This document shows, in pieces, positions 23,561 to 32,675 of a stretch of 57,701 bases of DNA. The notes under the pieces were generated by a model that worked only from the letters and a program-made list of their open reading frames with translations, was not told the origin of the DNA and searched no databases. Origin of the DNA: Chloroflexota bacterium (GTDB lineage: Bacteria; Chloroflexota; Dehalococcoidia; Tepidiformales; Tepidiformaceae). The translations under genes were made by a program, and so were the position numbers. The stretch's first letter is position 1. The number at the start of each line of letters is the position of its first letter. The DNA is taken from NCBI GenBank assembly GCA_016191435.1, contig JACPOQ010000091.1, positions 1 through 57,701 on the forward strand. The letters are read 5' to 3'.

Positions 23561-24265
23561 TCACAGGATCGCTTGTTGAACTTCCGGTGCGGTCAACGTG
23601 ATCTCGCCCTGCCCGTAGCTCGCCGAGATCGTGTTGATGTTCCGCAGCTTCCGCCACTGGTTCGTCCGCGGCAGCGCCACCGGCGTCTCGAGCGTCGCGC
23701 CCTTGCTCAAGAACGCCTCGGACGCCTGCACCTGGGGCCCGTACTCCACGATTTGGAGCTGCACGCCCGCCTCCGTGAACCCGAGCCACGGGTCCCAGCG
23801 CAGCATCCCGGGGTCGATGGCGTAGATCGCCGGCAACATCAGTGTCCCGAGCGTCAGCTCGCCGTCCGATATCTCGGCCACGACGCGGCTGCCGTCCTGC
23901 CCGAGCGAGATGCGCCCGCTTCGGTACGGCGCCCCGAACGCCGCCGCTACGTCGTCCGCCGGCCCATCGACGATCGCGTCAACCAGCACGTTCTTCGGCA
24001 TCATCTTGTAGCGGCCGCCGGTCATGAGCGCCGCCAGGCGCAGCGGGCCGGCCGGTGACACCTCGGCCGCCAACACGAGCAGCCGCGCGTAGCACGGCAC
24101 CGGCCGGCTCACGTCCGCGGGCATGGTGGCGAGAGCCGCCTCCCGGCCAACCTCGAAAGTCAGCTGCGCCCACCGCACACCCGTCAGCGTCCACGGGGCG
24201 GGATGCGTTCCCCCCAGCACCTGCGCATGGATGGCGCTTCGTTCGAGCAGCCCCCGGTCCGGCAT
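23561..24265 (-). CDS. Acetoacetate-decarboxylase-like protein (tentative)
   Basis: 234 residues from the ATG at 24265, 2 nt after the DegV stop; the frame upstream is shadow. The region CYARLLVLAAEVSPAGPLRLAALMTGG, then RYKMMPKNVLVDAIVDGPAD and SRVVAEISDGELTLGTL, has the layout of the acetoacetate-decarboxylase superfamily (a beta-barrel with early strands and a mid-protein Lys-rich segment). However, I cannot place the Schiff-base Lys with certainty. It is probably co-transcribed with degV. A weaker alternative is a general uncharacterised conserved protein. Confidence 0.6.
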   Translation of the reverse strand: MPDRGLLERSAIHAQVLGGTHPAPWTLTGVRWAQLTFEVGREAALATMPADVSRPVPCYARLLVLAAEVSPAGPLRLAALMTGGRYKMMPKNVLVDAIVDGPADDVAAAFGAPYRSGRISLGQDGSRVVAEISDGELTLGTLMLPAIYAIDPGMLRWDPWLGFTEAGVQLQIVEYGPQVQASEAFLSKGATLETPVALPRTNQWRKLRNINTISASYGQGEITLTAPEVQQAIL

Positions 24266-24267
24266 GG

Positions 24268-25119
24268 TTATCCCTCCACGGCGGGCGCCACGCCGATGCC
24301 TATCGCGCCCGGGCCAACTTGCGACCCGATGGTCATGCTCAGCGGCGCCACGCACAGCCGCGCCACGTCCCAGCGTTCGCGCATCCGCGCCGCGACGTCG
24401 TGCGCCCGCGCCTCCGCGTTCGCGTGCAACACGGTGACATTGAGGGGCCTGTCCGACCCGCCCCGCGCGCCCGCCAGCGTTACGGCTCGGATGATGGCCC
24501 GCCCGTGCAACTGTTCCAGCGCGACCCCGGTCAGCCGGGTGGCCACGCGCAGCACCGGTATCTGCTCGTCGATCTGCCCGAGTTTCTGCTCGACGAGCGT
24601 CAGCTTCCCGGCGTTGTTCAGCCACGTGATGTCCTCCGGCACGAACAGCGTGTCGCACAACGGCCCCAGCTCATCCACCTTGTCCAGCACCGTCTGCCGG
24701 TCCCAGCCCGAGCGGATGCCCGCCGCCAGCGAAGCGACCAGCGACGCCAGTCCCGCCGACGCGACGCCCGGGTTCAGCACTTTGATGTCGGCCGCGCCCT
24801 CGTAGGAGAGCGCCGCCGCGACACACGTGGTGAAGCTGGCCAGCACGTCGAACGGGGTTACGAGCGCGACCGGCGTGTCGCCGGCCGCCAGCACCGCATC
24901 GAACGCGGCCCGCCACCCCTTCTCCGATACGCCCGATGGCCGCGGCGCCTTCGCCTCCCGGACCATCCGCGCGTAGAACTCCGCCGGCTTCAGGTCGCCC
25001 TCGGTGAAGCTGTGCTCCTGGAACGCCGTGTTCGCCGCCACGACCACCACGCCGCCCTCCGCCAGCACCGCCGCCGGGACATCGGCGCTCGAATCCGTGA
25101 CGAGGACGAGTCGTGGCAT
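24268..25119 (-). CDS. DegV family fatty-acid-binding protein
   Basis: 283 residues. The N-terminal RLVLVTDSSADVPAAVLAEG, the FYARMVREAKAPRPSGVSEK segment (the T/S-SxPS-type loop) and the C-terminal HANAEARAHDVAARMRERW and SMTIGSQVGPGAIGIGVAPA are characteristic of DegV. DegV proteins (FakB) bind a single fatty acid and present it to a kinase such as FakA. No FakA is seen in the window. GGGGAG precedes the ATG. The downstream tentative decarboxylase-like gene is only 2 nt away. Confidence 0.92.
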   Translation of the reverse strand: MPRLVLVTDSSADVPAAVLAEGGVVVVAANTAFQEHSFTEGDLKPAEFYARMVREAKAPRPSGVSEKGWRAAFDAVLAAGDTPVALVTPFDVLASFTTCVAAALSYEGAADIKVLNPGVASAGLASLVASLAAGIRSGWDRQTVLDKVDELGPLCDTLFVPEDITWLNNAGKLTLVEQKLGQIDEQIPVLRVATRLTGVALEQLHGRAIIRAVTLAGARGGSDRPLNVTVLHANAEARAHDVAARMRERWDVARLCVAPLSMTIGSQVGPGAIGIGVAPAVEG

Positions 25120-25188
25120 CGTTACTCCCCTGTGCCCAGCACGCCGGCGCGCATCCTAGCACAAGTTGTTAGCCCGAGGCTTACGATG

Positions 25189-25217
25189 TTGACAGCGCTG
25201 ATCGCAGTCGCCAATGT
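25189..25217 (+). promoter_or_regulatory. Promoter of the luciferase-like monooxygenase gene
   Basis: TTGACA (25189-25194), a 17-nt spacer and CAATGT (25212-25217), 21 nt before the ATG at 25239. The -35 is a perfect consensus; the -10 is weak. Confidence 0.5.
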
Positions 25218-25238
25218 GCCGGGGAACGGGGGTCCGCC

Positions 25239-26387
25239 ATGAAATTCGGCATCTTCTTCGAACACTCCGTGCTCAAGCCGTGGGACGATGGCTCCGAACA
25301 TCGCGTCTACCGCCAGGCCGTCGAACAGGTGGTGACCGCCGACGAGGCTGGTTTCGACCAGTGCTGGGAGGTCGAACACCACTTCCTCGAGGAGTATTCC
25401 CACTCGCCCGCGCCCGAAGTCTTCCTCTCGTACTGCGCCGCCCTCACAAAGAACATCCGGTTCGGCCACGGCATCGCCCTCATGCTGCCCCCGGTAAACC
25501 ACCCCGCCCGTGTCGCCGAGCGCGCCGCCACCCTCGACCTCCTGAGCGATGGCCGGCTCGAGTTCGGCACCGGCCGCTCCGCCACATGGACCGAGCTCGG
25601 CGGCTTCCGCTGCGAACCCGACGAGACCAAGGAGATGTGGGACGAGTGCACCCGCGCCGTCGTCAAGATGTGGACGACGGATAACTTCAGCTGGGACGGC
25701 AAGCACCTGAAGATGCCGCCGCGCAACATCATCCCCAAGCCGTTGCAGAAGCCGCACCCGCCAATCTGGGTCGCGGTGCAGTCGCCCGAGACGGCCGTCC
25801 AGGCCGGCGAGCGTGGCCTCGGCATGCTCGGCGTCACGCTCGGTGCGCCGCTCGATTACCAACAGATGGTGAAAGACTACCGCCGCGCCATCCGCACCTG
25901 TGACCCCGTCGGCGAGTTCGTGAACGAACAGGTAAACGGCGTCTCCTTCATGTTCTGCGGCGAAGACGACGCCGAAGCCAAGACGCTCGGCGGCATGGCC
26001 GCGCTGCAGTTCGGGGTCCGCGCCTCGCACCTCGTCGGCGTCGGCGGCATCTACCCGTCGCCCGCCTACCATGCGCACGCCAGCGCCGCCCCGCTGCGCA
26101 CGCGCCCCGGCGATGTCGTCGGGCCTGTCCGCGAAGGCACTCCCATCGGCGACCCCGAGGACTGCATCAAGCAGCTCAAATGGTGGGAGGAAGTCGGCGT
26201 GGACCGAATGTGCTTCCTCCTCAACGTGGGCGAGACCATCCCCAACGAGAAGGTCCTGGAGTCGCTCCGCCTGTTCGGCCGCGAAGTCATCCCCGCGATG
26301 ACGCGCCCCGAACGTGCGGAGGCCGCGAAGGCCGCCGAAGCCGCGGCGAAGGACGCCGCCGCCCGCCGTGCCGCCGGCGTCCCCTGA
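25239..26387 (+). CDS. Luciferase-like flavin-dependent monooxygenase
   Basis: 382 residues, a (beta/alpha)8 bacterial-luciferase-like protein. The N-terminal MKFGIFFEHS, FDQCWEVEHHFLEEYSHSPA (EHHF of the flavin site), and GHGIALMLPPVNHPARVAER are diagnostic. GRLEFGTGRSATWTELGGF and PIWVAVQSPETAVQAGERGL follow the family order. FMN- or F420-dependent members oxidise diverse hydrophobic substrates; the substrate here is unknown. The C-terminus is a charged Ala-rich helix (RAEAAKAAEAAAKDAAARRA). GGGGG at suitable spacing serves as the ribosome binding site. It is monocistronic. Confidence 0.92.
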   Translation: MKFGIFFEHSVLKPWDDGSEHRVYRQAVEQVVTADEAGFDQCWEVEHHFLEEYSHSPAPEVFLSYCAALTKNIRFGHGIALMLPPVNHPARVAERAATLDLLSDGRLEFGTGRSATWTELGGFRCEPDETKEMWDECTRAVVKMWTTDNFSWDGKHLKMPPRNIIPKPLQKPHPPIWVAVQSPETAVQAGERGLGMLGVTLGAPLDYQQMVKDYRRAIRTCDPVGEFVNEQVNGVSFMFCGEDDAEAKTLGGMAALQFGVRASHLVGVGGIYPSPAYHAHASAAPLRTRPGDVVGPVREGTPIGDPEDCIKQLKWWEEVGVDRMCFLLNVGETIPNEKVLESLRLFGREVIPAMTRPERAEAAKAAEAAAKDAAARRAAGVP

Positions 26388-26464
26388 GCGCCGCGGCTGC
26401 CGGGGGCCGGCCGTGGTTACGATCTCGCAAACCGTGCCGTGTGCGGCTGCGCGCCGAAGCAGCG

Positions 26465-26470
26465 TAAGAT
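26465..26470 (+). promoter_or_regulatory. -10 box of a leaderless promoter for lspA-rluD-gltX
   Basis: TAAGAT with exactly 6 nt to the lspA ATG at 26477; no ribosome binding site is present. This predicts a transcript starting at the start codon. Confidence 0.5.
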
Positions 26471-26476
26471 GGGTCG

Positions 26477-26998
26477 ATGGAAGATGCGTCCCTGCGTAAC
26501 CTCGCCCCGGCGCCGCGGCGCCGCCCCGGCATCCGTGTCCGTGACGGCTGGTTTCTCCTGATCGCTGGATTCATCATCGTGCTGGATCAGTTCACGAAGT
26601 GGTTCATCCGCCAGGAGCTTGCGCGCGGCGACACGTGGGCCGATGCCGGCGTGTTCAAGGTCGTGCACATCACGAACTCCGGCGCCGCCTTCGGCATCCT
26701 CCAAAACGCCGGTCCCTTGCTCGCCGTCACGAGTCTCATCGGCATGGTCGCGATTTTCATCTACCTGTTCAATCCCGGCTTTGCCCACCCGTTCATGCGC
26801 GTCGGCCTTGCCCTCATGCTTGGCGGTGCGGTTGGTAACCTGATCGACCGGGTGCGTTCCGGGGAAGTCGTCGACTTCCTCAAGGTGACGTACTGGCCCG
26901 CCTTCAACGTGGCCGACTCGGCCATCACGATTGGTGTTCTCTTACTCCTATGGACAATGCTTCGCGAACCGGACAAACGATCGACAGCCGAGAGCTGA
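26477..26998 (+). CDS. lspA: Lipoprotein signal peptidase (signal peptidase II)
   Basis: 173 residues with four membrane segments. Catalytic Asp residues are in GGAVGNLIDRVRSGEVVDFL and FNVADSAITIGVLLLL. The conserved VLDQFTKWFIRQ and TNSGAAFGILQNAG segments are also present. It removes signal peptides from diacylated prolipoproteins in the membrane; LivK here is a likely client. First gene of an operon with rluD and gltX, overlapping rluD by 49 nt. Confidence 0.95.
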   Translation: MEDASLRNLAPAPRRRPGIRVRDGWFLLIAGFIIVLDQFTKWFIRQELARGDTWADAGVFKVVHITNSGAAFGILQNAGPLLAVTSLIGMVAIFIYLFNPGFAHPFMRVGLALMLGGAVGNLIDRVRSGEVVDFLKVTYWPAFNVADSAITIGVLLLLWTMLREPDKRSTAES

Positions 26999-27921
26999 CC
27001 AGCACCGAGCACGGGCGCATCGACTCGATCATCGCGGCTGCCTGCCCCGATCTCAGCCGCGCCCGTGTCCAGCGGCTCATCGCCGCCGGCGCCGTGACGC
27101 TGAACGGCGAGCACGTGCGCAAGTCGGGCGAAGTCGCGCCCGGCGATGTCGTCGTCTTCGACGTGCCCTTCGTGGAGCACGGCCCCGGCAACGCCGACTT
27201 CGACCTGCCCGTGCTCTTCGAAGACGACCTCCTGGTCGTCGTGAATAAGCCCGCCGGGCTGGCCGTCCACGGCGCCCCCGGGGACCAGGGCCCCACCGTC
27301 GCCGCCTGGTTTGTGCAGCGGCTGGGCAAGGCCGCCGGCGCCTTCGATGCCGAACGTCCGGGCATCGTCCATCGCCTCGATAAGGACACAACGGGCGTCC
27401 TGTTGCTCGCGAAGACGCCACCCGCCCAGGCCGCGCTCAGCGGCGCGTTCGAAGCGCGCGAGACGAAGAAGACCTACGTCGCCATCTGCGCGGGCGTGCC
27501 CTCTCGCCCGCGCGCCGTGATCGACGCCCCCATCGCCCGCCACCCCGTGGACCGCATGCGCATGGCGGTCACGAAGCGCGGCCGCGACGCTCGCACCGAA
27601 TACGAAGTGCTCGCTACCGGTTACGGCCGCTCTCTGCTCGCCGTCCGCCCCGAGACCGGCCGCACCCACCAGATCCGCGTCCATCTCGCCGCCATCGGCA
27701 CGCCGGTCACCTTCGATAAGGTCTACGGCAACGCGGGCGATGGCCGCCAACAGCTTCACGCCTGGCGGCTCTCCATTCCGCACCCGTCTGGCGGCTGGCT
27801 CACGGCCACGGCCGAACTCCCGCCCGATATGGCTGGAGCCGTCCGCCTGATGCAGGCCGAGGTCACGGCCGCGCCCTATACCACACCCACGCCCACGGTG
27901 CGCACCGAGGAGTGTCCATGA
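26950..27921 (+). CDS. rluD: Ribosomal large-subunit pseudouridine synthase, RluD-type
   Basis: 323 residues. An N-terminal S4-like domain (about 20-85, with RARVQRLIAAGAVTLNGEHV) precedes the catalytic domain. The catalytic Asp is in GIVHRLDKDTTGVLLLAKT, with the ETGRTHQIRVHLAAIGTPV block downstream. It isomerises uridines in 23S rRNA; the exact positions are inferred by homology to RluD/RluC. The ATG at 26950 lies inside the lspA 3' end (49-nt overlap), indicating coupling; the stop overlaps gltX by 4 nt. Confidence 0.93.
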   Translation: MDNASRTGQTIDSRELTSTEHGRIDSIIAAACPDLSRARVQRLIAAGAVTLNGEHVRKSGEVAPGDVVVFDVPFVEHGPGNADFDLPVLFEDDLLVVVNKPAGLAVHGAPGDQGPTVAAWFVQRLGKAAGAFDAERPGIVHRLDKDTTGVLLLAKTPPAQAALSGAFEARETKKTYVAICAGVPSRPRAVIDAPIARHPVDRMRMAVTKRGRDARTEYEVLATGYGRSLLAVRPETGRTHQIRVHLAAIGTPVTFDKVYGNAGDGRQQLHAWRLSIPHPSGGWLTATAELPPDMAGAVRLMQAEVTAAPYTTPTPTVRTEECP

Positions 27922-29390
27922 CCGGCCCCGTGCGAACGCGTTATGCCCCCAGTCCGACCGGCGACCCGCACATCGGCAACATCCGCTCGGCCCTCTTCAG
28001 CTGGGCGTTCGCCCGCGCCCAGGGCGGCCAGTTCATCCTTCGCATCGAAGACACCGACCGCAACCGGCTCGTCGAGACCTCCGTCGAGGCAATCATGGAG
28101 AGCCTGCGCTGGCTCGGCATCGATTGGGATGAAGGCCCGGATGTGGGCGGTCCCCACGCCCCCTATTTCCAGTCCGAGCGCCTCCCGCTCTACCAGAAGA
28201 TGGCGCAGACGCTCATCGATGAAGGCAAGGCGTACCGCTGCTTCTGCACCGCCGAGCGCCTCGACCTGATGCGGGCCGCCCAGGCGGCCGCCAAGAAGCC
28301 GCCCGGCTACGACGGCCTTTGCCGCGCGCTCCCGCACGCAGCCGCCGAAGCGCGTGCCGCCAGCGAGCGCTTTGTCGTGCGCTTCGCCATGAAGCGCGAG
28401 GGCGCCACCACCCTCCACGACCTGGTCCGCGGCGATGTTGTCTTCGAGAACGCGCTCCAGGACGACTTCGTGATGCTCAAGTCCGACGGCTATCCCACCT
28501 ACCACCTGGGCGTCGTGGTCGATGACACGGACATGGAAATCACCCATGCCATCCGCGGCGACGAATGGATTTCGAGCGCGCCCAAGCACATCCAGCTGTA
28601 CGAGGCCCTCGGCTGGGACCCGCCGCAGTGGGCCCACCTGCCCCTCATCCTCGGCCCCGACCACAAGAAGCTCAGCAAGCGCAGCGGCGACACCGCTGTG
28701 TTGGATTACCGTGCCAAGGGCTACCTGCCCGAGGCACTGTGCAGCTTCCTCGCCCTCCTTGGCTGGTCCCTCGATGCCTCCACCTCCGTTGTCACGCGCG
28801 AGGAGCTGGCCGAGAAGTTCTCGCTCGAGCGCGTGGTGCCCAATCCTGCCGTGTTCGATATCGAGCGCCTGGACTTCCTCAACGGCCACTATATCCGGGC
28901 GATGAGCGAGGACGGCTGGGTCGACACAATCGCCACCTGGGCCGACGCCGGACTGCCACCTCATATCCCGCGGCCAATCGATCGCGGCATCTTATCCGCG
29001 GCGGCGCCGTTGCTGCGCGAACGCATCACCCGGCTCGACGAAATCGCCCCGAGCATCGAGTTCCTCTTCGGGTTCGAAGCGCCCGAATATCTGCCCGAGC
29101 TGTTGACCGAGAAGATCGGTGGCGGGCACGAGCACGCGACGCAGGTGCTCGATGCCGCGCTCCTCGCGCTTGATAGCCTGGGCGGCGATGGCTGGGACGT
29201 AGAGGCCATCAAAGCCGCCGTGTTCGGCCTCGAACCGCTGCTCGGCGCGAAGCCCCGGAAGTTCGTGCCCGTGCTCTACGTGGCCATCATGGCGAAACCC
29301 GCCGGCATCCCGCTCTTCGAATCCATGGCCATCCTCGGCCGCGAGCGCACACTGCAGCGGCTGCGCACCGCGCGGGCGAAAGCCGGCTAA
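27918..29390 (+). CDS. gltX: Glutamyl-tRNA synthetase
   Basis: 490 residues, standard bacterial length. The HIGH motif appears as APSPTGDPHIGNIRSALFS, the KMSKS motif as KKLSKRSGD, and RIEDTDRNRLVETSVEAIME is the Glu-specific region. It charges tRNA-Glu (and tRNA-Gln in organisms without GlnRS). The ATG at 27918 has GAGGAG five bases upstream and overlaps the rluD stop as ATGA; a GTG two codons earlier is the alternative. The end overlaps the next gene, on the opposite strand, by 4 nt. Confidence 0.96.
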   Translation: MTGPVRTRYAPSPTGDPHIGNIRSALFSWAFARAQGGQFILRIEDTDRNRLVETSVEAIMESLRWLGIDWDEGPDVGGPHAPYFQSERLPLYQKMAQTLIDEGKAYRCFCTAERLDLMRAAQAAAKKPPGYDGLCRALPHAAAEARAASERFVVRFAMKREGATTLHDLVRGDVVFENALQDDFVMLKSDGYPTYHLGVVVDDTDMEITHAIRGDEWISSAPKHIQLYEALGWDPPQWAHLPLILGPDHKKLSKRSGDTAVLDYRAKGYLPEALCSFLALLGWSLDASTSVVTREELAEKFSLERVVPNPAVFDIERLDFLNGHYIRAMSEDGWVDTIATWADAGLPPHIPRPIDRGILSAAAPLLRERITRLDEIAPSIEFLFGFEAPEYLPELLTEKIGGGHEHATQVLDAALLALDSLGGDGWDVEAIKAAVFGLEPLLGAKPRKFVPVLYVAIMAKPAGIPLFESMAILGRERTLQRLRTARAKAG

Positions 29391-29584
29391 CTCCGCCGCG
29401 GTGGCGGCTGCTGCACGAACGCGGTGCACGCCCGCACCGGCAGCGCCGGGTATTTCCGGAATCGCGGGTCTGTCTTTGAAAGCTCGCAGAGCCAGAACAC
29501 CGAGCCTTTGCCACTCGCGACCCTACGGGCGTTCACGCACGCCGAACACAAGCCAATGCGCAGGTCGATCCCCGGCTCAGGCAT
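29387..29584 (-). CDS. Small cysteine-containing protein (conserved hypothetical, probable metal site)
   Basis: 65 residues. The sequence RIGLCSACVNARRVASGKGS is followed by FWLCELSKTDPRFRKYPALP and VRACTAF. The C-x-x-C, then C, then C spacing, with the invariant-looking R-F-x-K-Y-P, matches a widespread small protein I know from other bacteria as uncharacterised; zinc binding through the four Cys is plausible. The start lies 8 nt inside the end of the D-amino-acid oxidase gene on the same strand. Confidence 0.8.
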   Translation of the reverse strand: MPEPGIDLRIGLCSACVNARRVASGKGSVFWLCELSKTDPRFRKYPALPVRACTAFVQQPPPRRS

Positions 29585-30500
29585 CGCGGGCGAGCGCCAC
29601 CACGTCCTCGGCGCAGCCCCACGAGAGCGTGTAGCCGGCGCCGCCATGCCCATAGTTGTGCACGATCCTCCCGTCGCGCTCCAGCCGGATCTCTGGCCGC
29701 ACGGGCCGCAGCCCGCATCGCTCGCGGAGGATAGCGCCAGGCTCGTAGCCGGCCGCGCGGCAGCGCCCGAGGATTGCCTCGCTCAAGGCAGGGTCCGGCG
29801 GCGGCACCACATCCCCGTTGACCTCGATGCGGCAACCACCGAGCACCACCTCGCCCCGCCGTGGAATGCTGTAGAAAATCGCCGATTGGTCGCGCTCGTC
29901 GCCGATGAACGTGTCCATGCGCAGTTCGCCGGGCGCCACGATGACTGTCTGCCCAAGCACGCCAACGAGCTCGTCGTCGCCGCACAGCCGCCGCGCCCCC
30001 AGCCCGGTGCAGTTGACCACCAGGTCGCCCTCCACCTCAGCGAGCGAAGCCACCTCCCGCCACTCGATCGAGTGCATGAGCTGCCCCTCGAGCCACGGCA
30101 TGTACATCGCGGGCTCCACGCGCGGCGCAAGGAACGACCAGAACAGGGCTGCGCTCGGGTAGAGGTCGCCGCCCGGTATCAACTCAAGGCCGTCCACCGC
30201 ATCCGCCCACCACGGCCGCCCCTCGTCCTCCACCACCTCGCAGGCGGTGAGTACGTCCACCCCGGCCGCGGGAGTCGTCCGGGCTATCTCGTGCAGGACC
30301 TTGTAGCCGCGCATCGCCCAGGTGAACTCGCGTCCGCCGGGGGCGATCCGCACCGGCAACCAGATGGCCCCCGCCGCCCCCGAGGTCGACTCGAGCCCCG
30401 ATTTCGCCGCGACCACGCGCACGTCATGCCCCGCCCGCTGCAACGCCACCGCGCTCGTCAGGCCCACGACCCCCGCACCGACGACCGTCACCCGTGCCAT
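29577..30500 (-). CDS. D-amino-acid oxidase (FAD-dependent)
   Basis: 307 residues. The FAD-binding GxGxxG is VTVVGAGVVGLTSAVALQRA. C-terminal DAAO signatures are LRPVRPEIRLERDGRIVHNYGHGG (catalytic Arg and FAD loop) and GYTLSWGCAEDVVALA. The central SGAAGAIWLPV and DLVVNCTGLGARRL also match. It oxidises neutral or acidic D-amino acids to keto acids, NH3 and H2O2; the haem peroxidases encoded elsewhere could handle the peroxide. GAGGG at 8-nt spacing precedes the ATG. It overlaps the downstream small Cys protein. Confidence 0.93.
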   Translation of the reverse strand: MARVTVVGAGVVGLTSAVALQRAGHDVRVVAAKSGLESTSGAAGAIWLPVRIAPGGREFTWAMRGYKVLHEIARTTPAAGVDVLTACEVVEDEGRPWWADAVDGLELIPGGDLYPSAALFWSFLAPRVEPAMYMPWLEGQLMHSIEWREVASLAEVEGDLVVNCTGLGARRLCGDDELVGVLGQTVIVAPGELRMDTFIGDERDQSAIFYSIPRRGEVVLGGCRIEVNGDVVPPPDPALSEAILGRCRAAGYEPGAILRERCGLRPVRPEIRLERDGRIVHNYGHGGAGYTLSWGCAEDVVALARDA

Positions 30501-30624
30501 GTGCAAACCCTCGAATCCCAGCGTAGCCCACACCCGGCGTACGCGGCGGCTCCCGGTTGCGAGCCGCCACGACACACCTCTACGCTTGGCGGCATGAATA
30601 TCGTGCCGCTCACGCCGCCCTGGC

Positions 30625-31809
30625 TTAGCTGGTCTTCTCGCCATAGACCTGTTCGGGGAGCGCGCCGCCCAGCGTGTTGAAGGCCGCGACCACGGCGCTC
30701 ACTTCGTTCTTGTTCAGCGCCTCGCGGTTGGCCGCGGCCCAGCCCTGGGCGGTCGTCACGCCCGGGAGCCCGCCCTGGAAGTGCGGGGCGACATAACGTG
30801 CGAACAGTTCGTAGCTGTGGTGCATCTTCGGTGAGGGCGCCCATTCATGTGCGAGGCCCAGCAAGCCGCCAAAGCCGCCGCTCAGCTCTTGCAGCTGCTT
30901 GATCGCGGTCACCGCGTCTTCGGGCGTGCCGATGATGGCCCCGCCGGTTTCCGCCATCACCTGCGCGAAGTCCTCTTTCGCCCCGGGGAATTCGAAGGTG
31001 CGCCCGAGCGTCTTCCCGAAATACTCGTCCTGGAAGCGGTAGGCGTTGACCGAGACATCCCGATACGCTTCCTCGCGCGAGTCCGCGAGGTAAATGGGGA
31101 GCATCAGCCGCCAGTTGCGGCGGCTCATGGTCTTGCCGTGCTTTGCCGCGGACTCCTCGGCGATGCCCCATTGCGCCTTCAGGTCCAACCCCGCCGGCAG
31201 GAACGTTGAGACCGAAATCACGCCGACGCCGTGCTTGCCTGCAATGGTCGGCCCCGCCGGCGAAAGCGTGCTCGCCACGAACACGGGGAACATCGGGTCC
31301 GAATACAGCGGCACCTGTACGCGCGATTCCCGCAGGTGGATCCAGTCGTTTTCGTGTGTGACAGTTTCGCCCCGCAGCAGCCGCAGGATGAGCCCGAGCG
31401 ATTCGTCCATCTGCGGGCGCTGCCGCGGCGGGTCCAGCACCAGCTGGTATGCGTCCGAGGGCAGCGCTCCCGGCCCCACACCGAGCATGGCCCGCCCGCG
31501 CGTCAGCTGGTCCAGCAGTACCATGCGCTCGGCCACCATGTAGGGGTTGTGGTACGGCAGCGAGACGACGCCGGTGCCGAGCCTGATAGTCCGCGTCTTG
31601 GCGGCCGCGTAGGCGATGAAGAGCTCGGGGCTGGAGATGGTCTCCCAGCCGGCGGAGTGGTGTTCCCCGATCCACGCCTCGTCGTAGCGCAGGTCATCGA
31701 GCCACTCGATCGTCCGGATGTCGCGTTCGATGGCCACGCCGGGGTTCTCGCCGAGCTGGTGGAACGGCGCCATGAACACGCCGAATTTCATCCGTCCGAG
31801 GTCTTCCAT
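30625..31809 (-). CDS. Luciferase-like flavin monooxygenase
   Basis: 394 residues from the ATG at 31809, which has GGGAGAG seven bases upstream. MKFGVFMAPFHQLGENPGVA opens a (beta/alpha)8 barrel, with YDEAWIGEHHSAGWETISSP carrying the EHH of the flavin pocket. GVVSLPYHNPYMVAERMVLL and LGVGPGALPSDAY follow the limonene-monooxygenase/alkanal-monooxygenase-like subgroup. Substrate unknown. It lies 73 nt downstream of birA on the same strand. Confidence 0.92.
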   Translation of the reverse strand: MEDLGRMKFGVFMAPFHQLGENPGVAIERDIRTIEWLDDLRYDEAWIGEHHSAGWETISSPELFIAYAAAKTRTIRLGTGVVSLPYHNPYMVAERMVLLDQLTRGRAMLGVGPGALPSDAYQLVLDPPRQRPQMDESLGLILRLLRGETVTHENDWIHLRESRVQVPLYSDPMFPVFVASTLSPAGPTIAGKHGVGVISVSTFLPAGLDLKAQWGIAEESAAKHGKTMSRRNWRLMLPIYLADSREEAYRDVSVNAYRFQDEYFGKTLGRTFEFPGAKEDFAQVMAETGGAIIGTPEDAVTAIKQLQELSGGFGGLLGLAHEWAPSPKMHHSYELFARYVAPHFQGGLPGVTTAQGWAAANREALNKNEVSAVVAAFNTLGGALPEQVYGEKTS

Positions 31810-31882
31810 CTGCACTCTCCCGCCGCCCCGCGGGCAGCCGCTCGATACTGCCGGATGGTGCCCGACGGTGCAATTGCGCCGG

Positions 31883-32668
31883 TCATGGTATGGGGCGCAG
31901 CGAAACATCGGCGGCCGTGACTGTCTCGCTCACGCCGTCCCGTCGCACAACGATGAGCGATCCATCGCCGGCGATGTCCTTCGCCCACGCTTCGTACGCC
32001 TCGCCCACCGCGGGCGACACGATGACGTCGCAGCCCAGGACCATGCTCGCCTCGCGGTACGCGGCGACCAGCACGTCCCCGGGCATCGCCATCGCCGCCT
32101 CGAGCTCGTTGCAGATGCGCGCCAGCAGCGCCTCGCGAAGCACGGCATGTCCCAGTTCCCGGCCCAGGCTCGTCGCGGTTTCGCGCAGCTCGCTGATGAG
32201 CGTCGGGTCCCCATTGACGTTGATGCCAATCCCGGGGAAGGCAACGAAGCCGTCCGCTCCCGATTCGGCATCGATGAGCATCCCGGAAAGCTTCCGCTTA
32301 CCCACCCAGATGTCGTTCGGCCACTTGATCCGCGCGTCCACTCCCTCGGCGCGGAGGCCGCGGCAGACGGCGAGCGGCACGGCCACCGGCAGGCGGCCCT
32401 GGTTCGGTGGCTCGACCCGCAGGATGAGGGTGAAATAAAGGTTCTCGCCGGCCGGGCTGTGGAACCCTCGCCCGCGCCGGCCCCGGCCGGCGGTCTGCTC
32501 CTCCGCCAGCACGAGCGTGCCATGCGGTGCGCCTTCATCGGCCTCTCGCCGCGCGAGCACCATCGTCGATTCCACGCTGTCCCGGTAGGTCAGGAAGCGC
32601 CCGATGGCGCTGGTCGCCAGTTCCGCCTGGAACCGCGCTGCATCGAAGGCGAAAGGCGGCGTGGGCAT
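31883..32668 (-). CDS. birA: Biotin--[acetyl-CoA-carboxylase] ligase (BirA, monofunctional)
   Basis: 261 residues with no N-terminal DNA-binding domain, so a class I biotin ligase. The GRGRRGRGFHSPAGENLYFT motif (the biotinyl-AMP loop) and the IKWPNDIWVGKRKLSGMLID block are diagnostic. It biotinylates carboxylase BCCP/biotinyl domains in the cytosol. A leaderless-type promoter precedes it (TTGCCT at 32704-32699, 17-nt spacer, CACACT at 32681-32676, seven bases to the ATG). The mini-gene terminator sits just upstream. Confidence 0.94.
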   Translation of the reverse strand: MPTPPFAFDAARFQAELATSAIGRFLTYRDSVESTMVLARREADEGAPHGTLVLAEEQTAGRGRRGRGFHSPAGENLYFTLILRVEPPNQGRLPVAVPLAVCRGLRAEGVDARIKWPNDIWVGKRKLSGMLIDAESGADGFVAFPGIGINVNGDPTLISELRETATSLGRELGHAVLREALLARICNELEAAMAMPGDVLVAAYREASMVLGCDVIVSPAVGEAYEAWAKDIAGDGSLIVVRRDGVSETVTAADVSLRPIP

Positions 32669-32675
32669 CGTGACT

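Noticed and set aside
30545..30568. GGCGGCTC/GAGCCGCC hairpin between the two minus-strand genes
   Set aside because: No U-run; could be a weak terminator but evidence is thin.
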